Assembly (NCBI RefSeq): GCF_000170835.1
Contig: NZ_ABCP01000004.1
Location: forward strand, 1 to 64,000
DNA: 64,000 nucleotides
Direction of reading: 5' to 3'
Source of the DNA: Marinobacter algicola DG893
GTDB lineage: Bacteria; Pseudomonadota; Gammaproteobacteria; Pseudomonadales; Oleiphilaceae
Positions within the stretch are counted from its first letter, which is position 1; each line of letters begins with the position of its first letter. A program made the translations under genes and the position numbers. This document shows, in pieces, positions 1 through 9,027 of this stretch. The notes below the pieces were generated by a model, which ran no database searches, had not been told where the DNA came from, and saw only the letters and a list, made by a program, of their open reading frames with translations.

Positions 1-75
1 CGCTTGGGCTCCGCCATCCATGGCTCCGCACATTTTTGGGAGACCGTTCGTGCCCCGCCGTAGATTCAGATGGCC

Positions 76-399
76 TTACAGTGCTGTGACTCCTAAGTAA
101 CGGACTAACCCCGCAGTTACAATACCGGCTGCGATAGCGGGTAAAGGCTTTTTCGTAGCCAGCATGATGATCGCAGTGACAACCAGCGCTGCCAATGAGC
201 CAGCATCGCCGCTTACCGCCATGGGGACGATGATCGCGATCAGCACCGAACTGGCCATGGTGTTGATGAAGCTTTCGATTCGGGGGTTGATCGTTACGAA
301 CGACATCAGGAACACACCGCCGAAGCGCGTCGCCAGGGTGACAAGCGTCATGATGGCAATCAGGGCCAGGGTTCCGGCAACCGTGGTTTCAACCGTCAT
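76..399 (-). CDS. azlD: AzlD family branched-chain amino acid transport subunit
   Basis: This is a 107-residue, very hydrophobic protein with three to four predicted membrane helices, the usual size for the small AzlD partner of AzlC permeases. Its ATG overlaps the stop codon of the upstream azlC by four bases, so the two are translationally coupled. AzlCD pairs are known to export branched-chain amino acids (and their analogues) across the inner membrane, with AzlD as the small accessory subunit. Conserved features seen are the TRFGG stretch near residue 25 and a proline-rich turn before the last helix. Downstream (bases 1-75) there is no further gene on this strand. The exact substrate is not shown by the sequence. 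Confidence 0.88.
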   Translation of the reverse strand: MTVETTVAGTLALIAIMTLVTLATRFGGVFLMSFVTINPRIESFINTMASSVLIAIIVPMAVSGDAGSLAALVVTAIIMLATKKPLPAIAAGIVTAGLVRYLGVTAL

Positions 400-1145
400 G
401 ATGGACTGCCCTCCTCATCCGTCGCCGGACTACCCTCACCGGACTTCTTTTCCATCCAGAAAAAACCAATAGCGCCACCTGCCAACGCACCTACAACCAC
501 GTGGGTATTGGGCGGCAGCCACTTCCAGGCAGCCAGTGACGAGATCGCTGCAACCGTCCAGGCTACCAGTGTCCGCGGTGACTTGTTGCCTCCAAGCGCC
601 ATGGCCAGCAGGAAACAACCGAGAACCATATCCAGGCCCAGTGCTTTGGGGTTCTGCAGCAACCCACCGAAGTAAACGCCGAGCCAGGTTCCGATAATCC
701 ACGCCACCCACAGAACAAGACCGCCACCAAGGATGACTTCGAGGTTGCGCTTACCGCTCTGGTATTCCTGTGCGGAAACAGCCCAGTTGGCGTCAGTCAG
801 GAGTAGCAGTAGGCCATAGCGTCGCCCCGGGGACACATCCCTGAGCATGGGGTACAGGGAAGCCCCCATCAGCAGATGGCGGGAATTAATGGCGAATACA
901 ACAGCCATCAACGGAATCAGCGATACCTCGCTACCCCACATATCGACAGCGGCAAACTGGGAAGCGCCCGCAAATACCGTGGTGCTCATGAGTATCGCCT
1001 GCAGTGGCTCCAGGCCTTTCTGGAGGGCTACCAAGCCAAAGGCAGCGCCGAACGCCACCACAAATAGCGAGATGGGAAGAAGCCGGAAAAATTCCGCGCG
1101 GACTTTTTCGGGTTGAAGCTGGTAGGAATATGTATGAACGTTCAT
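396..1145 (-). CDS. azlC: AzlC family branched-chain amino acid permease
   Basis: A 249-residue integral membrane protein with about seven hydrophobic segments and the AzlC hallmark region FAGASQFAA near residues 78-86, followed by an INSRHLLMG segment. It forms an operon with azlD by a four-base overlap. AzlC is the large, channel-forming subunit of a branched-chain amino acid exporter in the inner membrane. The C-terminus is a short acidic, serine-rich cytoplasmic tail after the last helix, which is not part of the conserved family core. No amino-acid-responsive regulator lies next to it. The family call is firm, while substrate and direction come from family knowledge. Confidence 0.9.
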   Translation of the reverse strand: MNVHTYSYQLQPEKVRAEFFRLLPISLFVVAFGAAFGLVALQKGLEPLQAILMSTTVFAGASQFAAVDMWGSEVSLIPLMAVVFAINSRHLLMGASLYPMLRDVSPGRRYGLLLLLTDANWAVSAQEYQSGKRNLEVILGGGLVLWVAWIIGTWLGVYFGGLLQNPKALGLDMVLGCFLLAMALGGNKSPRTLVAWTVAAISSLAAWKWLPPNTHVVVGALAGGAIGFFWMEKKSGEGSPATDEEGSPS

Positions 1146-1198
1146 CTGAGCAAGCTAATGAAACCAGCTTCAGATGCGTATAGGTAGATGCCGAAGAG

Positions 1199-2053
1199 TC
1201 AGAGCTGGCCCAGAGTGTAGGACAGGGTATCGCTGATGCCGGCGTTTAGTTTCAGGTCCACCAGCGAATCGGCACGGGTACGGCCCAGGTTCAGTGTCGC
1301 CATGGGTTTGCCCCATTCCTTGGCATAGCGACAAAACCGAAATCCGGAATAGACCATCAACGAAGAACCGATCACCAACAGGCCATCACACGTCTTGAGC
1401 GTGTCCAGTGTCGACGTCACCCGGTCTTTGGGCACGTAGTCCCCGAAAAACACCACATCCGGTTTGAGGATGCCGTCGCAAAAGGGGCAATCCGCAATCC
1501 GAAACTCAGAGAAGTCCACCTCCAGATCTGCGTCACCATCCGGCGCGGCACTCGCGGAATAGCGCTCAAACGTCGGGTTCATGTCCGCACAGCGCTCATG
1601 GACTTCGTCCCGCTTGCAGCGATACCCGCACTCCATACAGATAACCTCGTCGGCCCTGCCGTGCAAATCCGTTACCGAACGGCTACCCGCCTGCTGATGC
1701 AGGCGATCCACATTCTGGGTGACGAGCAGGCGGCTGTGTCGGCGAAATTCCAACTCAGCAACATGATGATGCGCTGTGTTGGGTCTGGCATTGCGGATGA
1801 TCGGCCAGCCAATCAGGCTTCGCCCCCAGTATCGCTGGCGAACCATCGTGTTTGTCATGAAATCCTGATGCTGAACCGGCTGTTTACGTTTCCACGCACC
1901 ATCGCCGTCCCGATAATCAGGAATGCCGGAATCGGTACTGACACCGGCTCCCGTCAATACCACCAGGCCAGGATGACGGTGGATGAACTCCGCCAGCATG
2001 GCTCCCGCCTGTTCGGAAGAATGCAGCTCCAGTGGCTGGTCAGCAGCCGGCAT
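1199..2053 (-). CDS. Sir2-family NAD-dependent protein deacylase, class II (SIRT4-like)
   Basis: A 284-residue sirtuin. The NAD-binding GAGVST motif is at residues 35-40, TQNVD at 112-116, the catalytic His is in HG at 131, and a zinc ribbon is formed by C139/C142 and C189/C192. The stretches around DGAWKRKQPVQHQDF, the RQRYW segment and LKPDVVFFGD follow the pattern I know from human SIRT4 rather than E. coli CobB, so I place it in class II. Sirtuins remove acyl groups from lysine using NAD and release nicotinamide; class II members act on lipoyl, glutaryl and related acyl groups as well as on ADP-ribose transfer. I chose the ATG at 2053, which has an AAAGGT ribosome site, over an upstream GTG/ATG pair at 2092/2089 that lacks one. 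The gene stands alone. Confidence 0.88.
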   Translation of the reverse strand: MPAADQPLELHSSEQAGAMLAEFIHRHPGLVVLTGAGVSTDSGIPDYRDGDGAWKRKQPVQHQDFMTNTMVRQRYWGRSLIGWPIIRNARPNTAHHHVAELEFRRHSRLLVTQNVDRLHQQAGSRSVTDLHGRADEVICMECGYRCKRDEVHERCADMNPTFERYSASAAPDGDADLEVDFSEFRIADCPFCDGILKPDVVFFGDYVPKDRVTSTLDTLKTCDGLLVIGSSLMVYSGFRFCRYAKEWGKPMATLNLGRTRADSLVDLKLNAGISDTLSYTLGQL

Positions 2054-2190
2054 TGTTATACCTTTGACCGGTTTTGGAATGACAGGCATCACACTCGCAC
2101 TCGTTGGGAAACCTCTTTACTTTAGGGAGCAAACCCGCCGCTGCCAATGGTAGCAACCGGAAAACTTTTTGCTGGGGCACATTGCGCTAT

Positions 2191-2239
2191 TTGTATTGTG
2201 CAAAATTTAATTTTGTGCAACCATTGATCGCGTTATAAA
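2191..2239 (+). promoter_or_regulatory. Putative ohr promoter with AT-rich operator palindrome
   Basis: The palindrome CAAAAT-TTA-ATTTTG (2201-2215) sits inside a direct repeat of TTGTGCAA and overlaps a plausible -35 (TTGTGC, 2213-2218), with a TATAAA -10 at 2234-2239. Its size and AT-rich symmetry resemble operators of the MarR-type peroxide sensor OhrR, which controls ohr genes elsewhere. No ohrR gene is present in the window, so the repressor would have to be encoded elsewhere. Confidence 0.45.
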
Positions 2240-2288
2240 ATGATCAACACACGATGCGTTAGTAATGCGCATAAAGGAGAGTCGAAAC

Positions 2289-2717
2289 ATGTCTATTGAA
2301 CAGGTTGTTTATCGCGCGTCAGCAGAAGCCACCGGTGGCCGTGACGGCCGGGCCATCTCCTCGGACGGCGTTCTTGATGTTGAGCTGACAACACCGAAAG
2401 AAATGGGCGGTGCCGGCGGCAAAGGCTCCAACCCGGAGCAGTTGTTCGCGGCCGGTTATTCTGCGTGCTTCATCGGCGCCATGAAGTTTGTTGCTGGCCG
2501 GGACAAGCTTCCCATGCCAGAGGATGCGTCCATTGAGGGCGTGGTCGGCATCGGCCAGATTCCCGGAGGCTTCGGGATTGAGGTGGAACTGAAAATCTCT
2601 CTGCCGGGCATGGACGATAGCAAGGCAAAGCAGCTGATTGATGCGGCCCACCAGGTGTGCCCCTATTCCAACGCTACCCGTGGCAACATCGATGTGACAT
2701 TGACCCGAGTGGATTGA
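2289..2717 (+). CDS. ohr: Organic hydroperoxide resistance protein (Ohr)
   Basis: A 142-residue Ohr/OsmC-fold thiol peroxidase. It reduces organic (fatty acid) hydroperoxides in the cytoplasm using a redox pair of cysteines recycled by lipoylated proteins. The two catalytic cysteines are C60 (in SACFIGA) and C124 (in [11 protein letters not shown]), and the helper residues Arg18 and Glu50 of the Ohr active site are in place, which separates it from OsmC. The start at 2289 is chosen because AAAGGAGA ends at about 2280; an upstream in-frame ATG at 2265 has no ribosome site. The gene is monocistronic and is followed by a strong hairpin. Confidence 0.95.
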   Translation: MSIEQVVYRASAEATGGRDGRAISSDGVLDVELTTPKEMGGAGGKGSNPEQLFAAGYSACFIGAMKFVAGRDKLPMPEDASIEGVVGIGQIPGGFGIEVELKISLPGMDDSKAKQLIDAAHQVCPYSNATRGNIDVTLTRVD

Positions 2718-2740
2718 TATCGACCTGGTCGATCACGGAA

Positions 2741-2774
2741 TTCTGACAGCGGGCACGTACACCCGCTGTCAGAA
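2741..2774. terminator. Bidirectional intrinsic terminator between ohr and lysE-type gene
   Basis: A perfect 13-base-pair stem (2741-2753 with 2762-2774, arm TTCTGACAGCGGG) closes an 8-base loop. It sits between two convergent genes and can serve both, although the flanking T-run is short. Confidence 0.75.
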
Positions 2775-2779
2775 ACCGA

Positions 2780-3394
2780 CTAGACCAGCTTTGCGGTTTC
2801 CACCGACAACATGGGAATCACCGACAGCGCAAGCAGCGCGCCCATGGTCCAATTGAACATCCGTCGATACAATGGCTTGCGCAGTAGTTTCCGCAACCCT
2901 GCCCCACCAAGCATCCAGCTGCCGACACAGGGCACGCTGACCAGTAAAAAGGTCAGCCCGATCCAGAATGACTGCTGCAACACTTCGCCACTGCTGACCG
3001 TAGTGAACGTCGCCAGCGCGCCAACCGCCATGACCCAGGCCTTGGGATTCACCCATTGGAAGGCCGCCGCCTGAAGGAACGACAACGGCTTGCTGGTTTT
3101 CTCACCGTCGATTTCTGTGGCTGTGGTCGCGATTCGCCAGGCGAGATACAGCAAATAGGTTATGCCAAGAACCTTGATCACCAAATGCAACTGCGGAAAT
3201 GCTTCAAACACTTTCCCCAGGCCCAGGCTGATCGCAACCACCATGGCGGGAAAGCCGATACAGATGCCGAGATAGTGAGGCAGCGTTCGCCACACCCCAA
3301 AATTGACGCCCGATGTCATGATCATGATGTTGTTCGGGCCCGGTGTCACCGTCGATACCAGCGCGAAGAGCAATACGCTTAATAAGATTTCCAT
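2780..3394 (-). CDS. LysE/RhtB family amino acid exporter
   Basis: A 204-residue inner-membrane protein with about six hydrophobic helices. The LysE signature TPGPNNIMI lies near residues 17-25 and the conserved QWVNPKAW motif is in the middle. Members of this family export amino acids or derivatives using the proton gradient, and this one is closest in feel to the EamB/YfiK type that exports cysteine pathway metabolites, but the substrate cannot be read from sequence. I start it at the ATG at 3394, directly before the first helix. An upstream in-frame start at 3421 would add nine unconserved residues. Confidence 0.87.
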   Translation of the reverse strand: MEILLSVLLFALVSTVTPGPNNIMIMTSGVNFGVWRTLPHYLGICIGFPAMVVAISLGLGKVFEAFPQLHLVIKVLGITYLLYLAWRIATTATEIDGEKTSKPLSFLQAAAFQWVNPKAWVMAVGALATFTTVSSGEVLQQSFWIGLTFLLVSVPCVGSWMLGGAGLRKLLRKPLYRRMFNWTMGALLALSVIPMLSVETAKLV

Positions 3395-3508
3395 GTTGCT
3401 TGCCAAGCTCCCTGTTACCAATTCGTTCCTCGTAAATCCTACAAAGCGGGCTGCCAGCGAAACAGACTCAGAAGTGTGTTTTTTTGACCATAACAGTTGA
3501 GAGGCTCA

Positions 3509-4072
3509 TTACCCGTCAAAGCTTTTCTGCGGGTACAAAGCCCGGATCAACAGCTCGCGCATGTGACCTGCACCCAATCGATTCATCAGCTCGATGTTCT
3601 GCTCCGGTATCGATTCCGTTCCGGGGTAGCCGGCGATGGCACGCTCCAGACTGCGCTCCCTCAGCAGGTGCAGCATCGGGTAAGGAGAGCGATTGGTGTA
3701 GTTTTCGGCGTCAGTTGGAAGGGTACCACCAAACTGGTAGTCAGGATGAAAACTGGCAATCTGATACTCCCCGTCCAACTCGAGATGCACAAGAAGACCG
3801 TCTGCGGCATCGAGAAAGTCGTTGTAGTCCAAGAAGTTTGTCAGCACTTCGGGGTGCACAAGTAGCGTTGTCTCGACTTCCGGATGCTGGTCCAGATGCA
3901 TCATTTCTTCCTGCAGTGAAGTTAACAGCCCCTCCTCAGAGTTGGCATCCGTGACCACAAATCGAATGCGCTCATTCACCAACTCCCGACGGGCAAATGG
4001 ACACAGATTGAGACCAATGACCACCTCTGACACCCACCGCCGCGTGGCGGCCAGAACCGTTTTACTCTCCAA
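3509..4072 (-). CDS. DUF1415 family protein
   Basis: A 187-residue soluble protein that I recognise as a DUF1415 member from its opening region (residues 10-30, with the GLNLCPFA motif), the central segment SFHPDYQFGGT and the NRSPYPMLHLLRE motif. The function is unknown for the family. The initiation codon is TTG, and a GGGAG ribosome site seven bases upstream supports it; no in-frame ATG precedes it. An uninterrupted C9T8 tract (in this gene's sense) begins about 20 bases upstream of the start and lies in its 5' region. It has no operon partner. Confidence 0.85.
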   Translation of the reverse strand: MESKTVLAATRRWVSEVVIGLNLCPFARRELVNERIRFVVTDANSEEGLLTSLQEEMMHLDQHPEVETTLLVHPEVLTNFLDYNDFLDAADGLLVHLELDGEYQIASFHPDYQFGGTLPTDAENYTNRSPYPMLHLLRERSLERAIAGYPGTESIPEQNIELMNRLGAGHMRELLIRALYPQKSFDG

Positions 4073-4091
4073 GTTGGAACTCCCATACGTT

Positions 4092-4108
4092 AAAAAAAAG
4101 GGGGGGGG
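4092..4108. repeat. A8G9 homopolymer tract in divergent intergenic region
   Basis: Eight A (4092-4099) are followed directly by nine G (4100-4108) between the DUF1415 gene and the haloalkane dehalogenase gene. Such tracts are prone to slippage. Here the tract lies about 20 bases upstream of the TTG start at 4072, so length changes could alter promoter or leader spacing but not a reading frame. Confidence 0.8.
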
Positions 4109-4242
4109 TGAAGGGTGGCGAAAATGCTGCCAGAGTACTCAAAAAGTGCCGAAAAAGACTGAAAGCAACCAACACAGCCGGGATAAGTCATGATACGTTA
4201 AGCAAGCTTACAATAATTTCGTGACCGATGCCGGAGAACACG

Positions 4243-5148
4243 ATGAACGCGCTGCGAACACCTGATAAACGATTTGAACGCCTGCTGGATTATCCGTTTG
4301 CCCCTCATTACGTGGAGGTCGACGGACTGCGCATGCATTACGTCGATGAAGGCCCATCGGACGCCAGCCCGGTGCTGATGATGCACGGCGAGCCTTCCTG
4401 GTCATACCTCTACCGCCATATGATTCCCATCTGCGCAGCCGCAGGGCACCGGGTGATCGCGCCGGACCTGATCGGTTTTGGTAAATCCGACAAACCCACG
4501 GACATCAACGCTTACAGTTACCAGAGCCACATGGACTGGATGCAGGCGTTTCTGGAACAGACCGACCTACAGAACATCACCCTCGTATGCCAGGACTGGG
4601 GATCTCTTCTCGGCCTGAGACTGGCGGCGGAAAACCCGGACCGGTTCCGCGCCATCGTTGTCGGTAATGGCATGCTGCCTACCGGCGACCAGCCCGTGCC
4701 CAAAGCGTTCCAGTTGTGGAAGAACTTCGCCCTATACAGCCCCTGGTTTCCCATTGCCCGCATTATCAATGCCGGAAGCTTCCGCACATTGGGCCCCGAC
4801 GAGCGCCGTGCCTACGATGCGCCATTCCCCGACAAAAAGTACAAAGCCGGTGCCCGCGCTTTCCCGAAACTGGTGCCGGTGACACCGGACAATCCCGCCA
4901 GCGCGGCCAATCGCGAGGCCTGGAAGGTTCTGGAGCAATGGAAGAAGCCGTTCCTGACCACCTTCAGCAACGGCGACCCGATCACCCGGGGCGGCGACCG
5001 CTATATGCAGGAGAGAATTCCCGGCGCGAAGAACCAGCCGCACACCACCCTTACCGGCGGACACTTCCTGCAGGAAGACTCACCGGTTGAGTTTGCGGGG
5101 GCGATCAATGCCCTGCTGGCCCGCCTGGACGAAAGCGATCAGACGTAA
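4243..5148 (+). CDS. Haloalkane dehalogenase, subfamily I (DhlA-like)
   Basis: A 301-residue alpha/beta hydrolase that hydrolyses carbon-halogen bonds of haloalkanes to alcohol plus halide. The N-terminal [11 protein letters not shown] matches the DhlA start, and the core holds HGEPSW (residues 48-53), nucleophile D118 followed by halide-binding W119 in CQDWG, acid D245 in SNGDP and base H274 in GGHFLQED. The D245-H274 spacing of 29 residues equals that of D260-H289 in DhlA, placing the acid after strand 7 as in subfamily I. The second halide-holding Trp is probably W159 or W168 in the cap. I prefer the ATG at 4243, with GGAGA upstream, to the one at 4228. It ends convergently with a 10-base overlap with the next gene. 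The natural substrate is unknown. Confidence 0.9.
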   Translation: MNALRTPDKRFERLLDYPFAPHYVEVDGLRMHYVDEGPSDASPVLMMHGEPSWSYLYRHMIPICAAAGHRVIAPDLIGFGKSDKPTDINAYSYQSHMDWMQAFLEQTDLQNITLVCQDWGSLLGLRLAAENPDRFRAIVVGNGMLPTGDQPVPKAFQLWKNFALYSPWFPIARIINAGSFRTLGPDERRAYDAPFPDKKYKAGARAFPKLVPVTPDNPASAANREAWKVLEQWKKPFLTTFSNGDPITRGGDRYMQERIPGAKNQPHTTLTGGHFLQEDSPVEFAGAINALLARLDESDQT

Positions 5149-6725
5149 CCCTGGCTTCGCAGGTAGTCGTCGTAACTACCGCTGAAGTCAGTTATGCCGT
5201 CAGCCTTCAGTTCAATAATTCGAGTGGCAAGGGATGAAACGAACTCCCGGTCATGGCTGACAAACACCAGCGTGCCCGGGTAATTTTCCAGCGCCAGGTT
5301 CAGGGCTTCGATGGATTCCATATCCAGGTGGTTGGTGGGCTCGTCCATCAGCATGACGTTGGGTTTCTCCAAAATCAGCTTGCCGAACAGCATGCGGCCC
5401 TGCTCTCCGCCCGAAATGACTTTCACCGATTTACCGATATCATCCCCTGAAAACAGCATGCGGCCGAGGGTTCCCCTAACCAGCTGTTCTCCGCCGGTGG
5501 TCCATTGCGACATCCACTCGGTCAGATCCATATCCTCCTCAAAGTCGGCGCCGTGATCCTGGGCGTAGTAGCCTACCTGGGCACTGTCGGTCCACTTAAC
5601 ATCACCGCTGTCAGGCGCCATGGCACCGGCCATACATTGCATCAGCGTGGTTTTACCGATGCCGTTGGGCCCGATGATGGCCACCCGTTCCCCCGCTTCG
5701 ATCTGCAGATTCATTCTGTCGAACAGGGGCTTGCCATCGAAACCCTTGGTGAACTCCTTCAGCGTTACCGCCTGGCGATGTAGCTTCTTGGTCTGCTCAA
5801 ACCGGATGAACGGGCTTACCCGACTGGACGGTTTGACTTCCTCCAACTGGATCTTGTCGATTTGACGAGCGCGGGAGGTCGCCTGCTTGGCTTTGGAAGC
5901 GTTGGCGGAAAAGCGACTGACAAACTGCTGCAACTCGGCGATCTGGGCTTTCTTCTTGGCATTATCCGACAGCATGCGCTCACGGGCCTGGGTGGCAGCG
6001 GTCATGTATTCGTCGTAGTTGCCCGGGAACAGCCGAAGTTCACCATAATCCAGGTCCGCCATGTGGGTGCACACGCTGTTCAGGAAGTGGCGATCGTGGG
6101 AAATGATGATCATGGTGCTGTTGCGGGCCACCAGGATGTTTTCCAGCCAGCGAATGGTATTGATGTCCAGATGGTTGGTGGGCTCGTCCAGCAACAGGAT
6201 ATCGGGGTCGGAGAACAACGCCTGGGCCAGCAGAACTCGCAGCTTCCAGCCTGGCGCAACAGCGCTCATGGGACCGTTGTGCTGTTCCAGGGGAATATCA
6301 AGGCCCAGCAGCAGTTCGCCGGCACGGGCGTCGGCGGTATAGCCGTCCATCTCGGCGAACTGCACCTCCAGGTCCGCCACGGCCATGCCGTCTTCCTCAC
6401 TCATTTCCGCAAGCGAGTAGATACGATCCCGCTCGGCTTTTACGCGCCAGAGCTCTTCGTGGCCCATAATGACCGTATCAATCACCGAGCAGTCCTCGTA
6501 GGCAAACTGATCCTGGCGCAGCTTACCCAGCCGCTGGTTCTGGTCCACCATGACCTGGCCGGCCGACGGCTCCAGGTCACCGCCGAGGATTTTCATGAAC
6601 GTGGACTTGCCGCAGCCATTGGCGCCGATCAGACCGTAGCGGTTGCCATTGCCGAATTTGACGGAGACGTTTTCGAAAAGGGGTTTGGCCCCGAACTGCA
6701 TGGTAATGTTCGCGGTGGATATCAA
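5139..6725 (-). CDS. ybiT: ABC-F family ATPase, YbiT type
   Basis: A 528-residue protein with two tandem ABC ATPase domains and no membrane segments, the ABC-F layout that acts on the ribosome E site during stalled translation. The first Walker A is GANGCGKST at residues 34-42, the first signature is the degenerate VAPGWKLR typical of YbiT, and [11 protein letters not shown] follows; the second domain has GPNGIGKTT and a normal SGGEQGR signature. A basic inter-domain linker lies between them. The likely start is TTG at 6725, giving a protein two residues shorter than E. coli YbiT with a matching N-terminus. An in-frame ATG 120 bases further upstream would add 40 residues with no family match. 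Confidence 0.9.
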   Translation of the reverse strand: MISTANITMQFGAKPLFENVSVKFGNGNRYGLIGANGCGKSTFMKILGGDLEPSAGQVMVDQNQRLGKLRQDQFAYEDCSVIDTVIMGHEELWRVKAERDRIYSLAEMSEEDGMAVADLEVQFAEMDGYTADARAGELLLGLDIPLEQHNGPMSAVAPGWKLRVLLAQALFSDPDILLLDEPTNHLDINTIRWLENILVARNSTMIIISHDRHFLNSVCTHMADLDYGELRLFPGNYDEYMTAATQARERMLSDNAKKKAQIAELQQFVSRFSANASKAKQATSRARQIDKIQLEEVKPSSRVSPFIRFEQTKKLHRQAVTLKEFTKGFDGKPLFDRMNLQIEAGERVAIIGPNGIGKTTLMQCMAGAMAPDSGDVKWTDSAQVGYYAQDHGADFEEDMDLTEWMSQWTTGGEQLVRGTLGRMLFSGDDIGKSVKVISGGEQGRMLFGKLILEKPNVMLMDEPTNHLDMESIEALNLALENYPGTLVFVSHDREFVSSLATRIIELKADGITDFSGSYDDYLRSQGYV

Positions 6726-6918
6726 GAATAGACCTGCTGAGAGTGAAGACCGGGCACGGGCCGGCGAAAGAAAAGCCGGCATTGTACAGGTTTGTGGCCC
6801 AAACCGTGAGACAGCAGAAACACGGATAAAAAGCGCTTGCCTCAACGGCCCAGTGCGGGCAGCATTTCACCCTCGGTGATTGCAACATAATCCTCAATCG
6901 AAAAAAGGAAACCACACC

Positions 6919-7197
6919 ATGACACAGGCAACCGCGCGTCACATCCTTGTAGACAGCGAAGCAAAATGCGAAGAGCTGAAGCTAGCCATTGAAGGCGGCC
7001 AGGACTTCGCGGAAGTGGCGAAGCAACATTCTTCCTGCCCCTCTGGCCGCAACGGCGGCGACCTGGGCGCGTTCGGCCCGGGCCAGATGGTTCCGGAATT
7101 CGACAAGGTGGTTTTCAGTGGTGAAGTGAACAAAGTGCTCGGCCCGGTAAAAACCCAGTTCGGCTACCACCTGCTGGAAGTGACCAGCCGGAGCTAA
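6919..7197 (+). CDS. ppiC: Parvulin-type peptidyl-prolyl cis-trans isomerase
   Basis: A 92-residue single-domain cytoplasmic parvulin equivalent to PpiC (Par10). It opens with ARHILV, has the S-C-P-S-G loop and GGDLGAFGPGQMVPEFD core, and ends in the FGYHLLEV strand, all characteristic of the rotamase fold that catalyses isomerisation of Xaa-Pro bonds. The start at 6919 follows AAGGAA. Its stop codon overlaps the start of the next gene by one base (TAATG), so the two are coupled. No signal peptide is present. Confidence 0.93.
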   Translation: MTQATARHILVDSEAKCEELKLAIEGGQDFAEVAKQHSSCPSGRNGGDLGAFGPGQMVPEFDKVVFSGEVNKVLGPVKTQFGYHLLEVTSRS

Positions 7198-8141
7198 TGG
7201 CCTTAAACCTGCCAATGTACCGGCCTGCCCGCAACGCCCAGATATTCCGGTATCTGGCGTTTGCGGGCATGATTCTGATTGCACCTCTGTTTTTTGTCGG
7301 CGGCCCCGGTTGGTCCGATGGGCCGTTGTTCAAGTCCGCCTGGAATCTCGGGCACATCCTGTTCTTCGCTCTGTCGACCCTGGCCATTCAGCCCTGGCGG
7401 ATCTGGACGGGATGGTCTCTCTGGGGCATTGGCACCCTTGCCGTACTCGTACTGGGCACTGGCATCGAACTGCTTCAACACGGAACCAGCCGCCAGATGG
7501 ACTGGCAGGATATCCTCCGCAACCAGGTAGGCGTATGGACCATCCTGGCCGTGCGGCCACGGGCCTCGCTCACCCGGCAGGTCTGGCCATTGAGGCTCAT
7601 TGTGACCGCGCTGCTGGTTGCGGAAATCGGCGCCACGGCAAGAATCGCCATTCAGCAGTACCGCGTCAGCCAACTATTGCCGACACTCTACGACTTCCGC
7701 CAGCCAGACCCTTCGCCATTTTGGGACGGCGTCATAGAGCCGGTAACCGACCATGCTATAAACACCCATAACCGTGCACTGAGGATATCCCTGTCCACAG
7801 CGCGTTATTCAGGAGTTTCCCTACACAATTTACCCGAAGACTGGCGTGACTATGACCGCCTCGTCATCAATTTGTACAACCCTCAGGATCACCCATTGCC
7901 AATGATTCTGAGAATCAACGACATGGAGCATGACCTGGGCGACAACGACTACAATGACCGCTTCAACACCCGTCTCCCCCTGGCGCCCGGCCCCAACCAA
8001 TTCGAACTGGACCTCGACAGGATCAGGACAGCCCCGAAAGGCCGATCAATGAATATGCAGGCCATCAGGCGGCTGATTCTGTTCACGGTTGCACTGCCAG
8101 AGCCCAAGACCCTCTACCTGCGTGACATTCGGCTGGAATGA
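7197..8141 (+). CDS. VanZ-like membrane protein with C-terminal soluble domain
   Basis: A 314-residue protein translationally coupled to ppiC. Residues 15-130 hold four to five membrane helices with the VanZ-like elements NLGHILFFAL and GTGIELLQ; a further helix lies near residue 140. Residues 180-314 are soluble, probably periplasmic, and look like a beta-sandwich of the galactose-binding/CIA30 kind (YSGVSLHNLPEDW, YDRLVINLYNP, LYLRDIRLE). VanZ-like proteins are poorly understood membrane proteins. I see no catalytic motif. Function unknown; the domain reading is moderate confidence. Confidence 0.72.
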   Translation: MALNLPMYRPARNAQIFRYLAFAGMILIAPLFFVGGPGWSDGPLFKSAWNLGHILFFALSTLAIQPWRIWTGWSLWGIGTLAVLVLGTGIELLQHGTSRQMDWQDILRNQVGVWTILAVRPRASLTRQVWPLRLIVTALLVAEIGATARIAIQQYRVSQLLPTLYDFRQPDPSPFWDGVIEPVTDHAINTHNRALRISLSTARYSGVSLHNLPEDWRDYDRLVINLYNPQDHPLPMILRINDMEHDLGDNDYNDRFNTRLPLAPGPNQFELDLDRIRTAPKGRSMNMQAIRRLILFTVALPEPKTLYLRDIRLE

Positions 8142-8233
8142 CGGATCATTATCCCTGGTCTACTATCAAAAGGAGAAGCACCCGTAAGGTATCTCCTTGC
8201 CTCTCTTTGCAACATCCTTGTGTAGGCGATTGC

Positions 8234-9016
8234 ATGAAAGCTTTAAAAGCGTACTTCGTTGCGCTGGTTGTGTTGTGGTCGGTTCCGGCATTAGCAGATG
8301 ATGGCGAGCGACAACTGAGCATTAGCGTTGGCGACTGGCCTCCCTTTTTCGTGGAGAGTGAGCCTGGTCAGGGCACGGTTGCCCGGCTGGTCAGAGACAT
8401 CTTTGCGGCGGAAGGTTACACGGTCAAATTCCACTTCCTGCCCTGGAAACGTGCCTATCGTGAAGCCGCGAATGGCAGGCACGACGCCACAGCCATCTGG
8501 ATGTACACCGCCGACCGACAGAAAGACTTCCTCTACAGTGATCCGGTGATGAACGAGCGCTTCGTGCTGTTTTACCGCAAGGATACGCCCATTGAATGGA
8601 ACCAGATGCAGGACCTTGCCGACCTTACGCTTGGGGGAAGCATCGGATACAGCTACGGCCCCGAATTCGATAGCGCCATCGAGAACGGTACCCTGAACGT
8701 GGAATGGGTCGCCTCCACGGAACTTAATTTCCGCCGCCTGCTATTTGGCCGGATTGATGCCTTCCCGGAAGAAATCAACGTTGGCTACTACATTCTTCGC
8801 AGGGAAACGGATCCACAGGAAACCAGTCAGATTACCCATCACCCGGAGCCTATTCTGGAGAATCAAAGCTTCGTGCTGTTCCCGGCCAACGAACCGGAAA
8901 CACAAGTCCTGCGAGAGGTCTTCAACAAGCGCTTGCAGATGTTTCGGGAAAATGGCCGCTACGACACCTATTTTGAAACCAAGCCCCAGGCATCACTGAA
9001 CGAAGTGAGAAAGTAG
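8234..9016 (+). CDS. Orphan periplasmic solute-binding protein (SBP family 3-like)
   Basis: A 260-residue secreted protein with a clear signal peptide (cleavage after PALA, near residue 21). The mature part begins LSISVGDWPPFF, a standard opening of type-3 extracellular solute-binding proteins, and carries the SDPVMNERFVLFYRK strand and a GGSIGYSYG hinge. Such proteins bind small polar molecules, often amino acids, in the periplasm. No permease or ATPase gene is adjacent, so this is an orphan receptor or serves a remote system. I chose the ATG at 8234 because it starts the signal peptide. The second orphan of this type lies at 29333-30118. Confidence 0.82.
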   Translation: MKALKAYFVALVVLWSVPALADDGERQLSISVGDWPPFFVESEPGQGTVARLVRDIFAAEGYTVKFHFLPWKRAYREAANGRHDATAIWMYTADRQKDFLYSDPVMNERFVLFYRKDTPIEWNQMQDLADLTLGGSIGYSYGPEFDSAIENGTLNVEWVASTELNFRRLLFGRIDAFPEEINVGYYILRRETDPQETSQITHHPEPILENQSFVLFPANEPETQVLREVFNKRLQMFRENGRYDTYFETKPQASLNEVRK

Positions 9017-9027
9017 CCGGTTTACAT

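Noticed and set aside
1..75. Possible gene start at the left window edge
   Set aside because: No open frame or motif of useful length lies in these 75 bases.
5862..6731. Long plus-strand open frame of 289 codons
   Set aside because: It is the antisense shadow of the YbiT gene, whose domains are clear on the minus strand.
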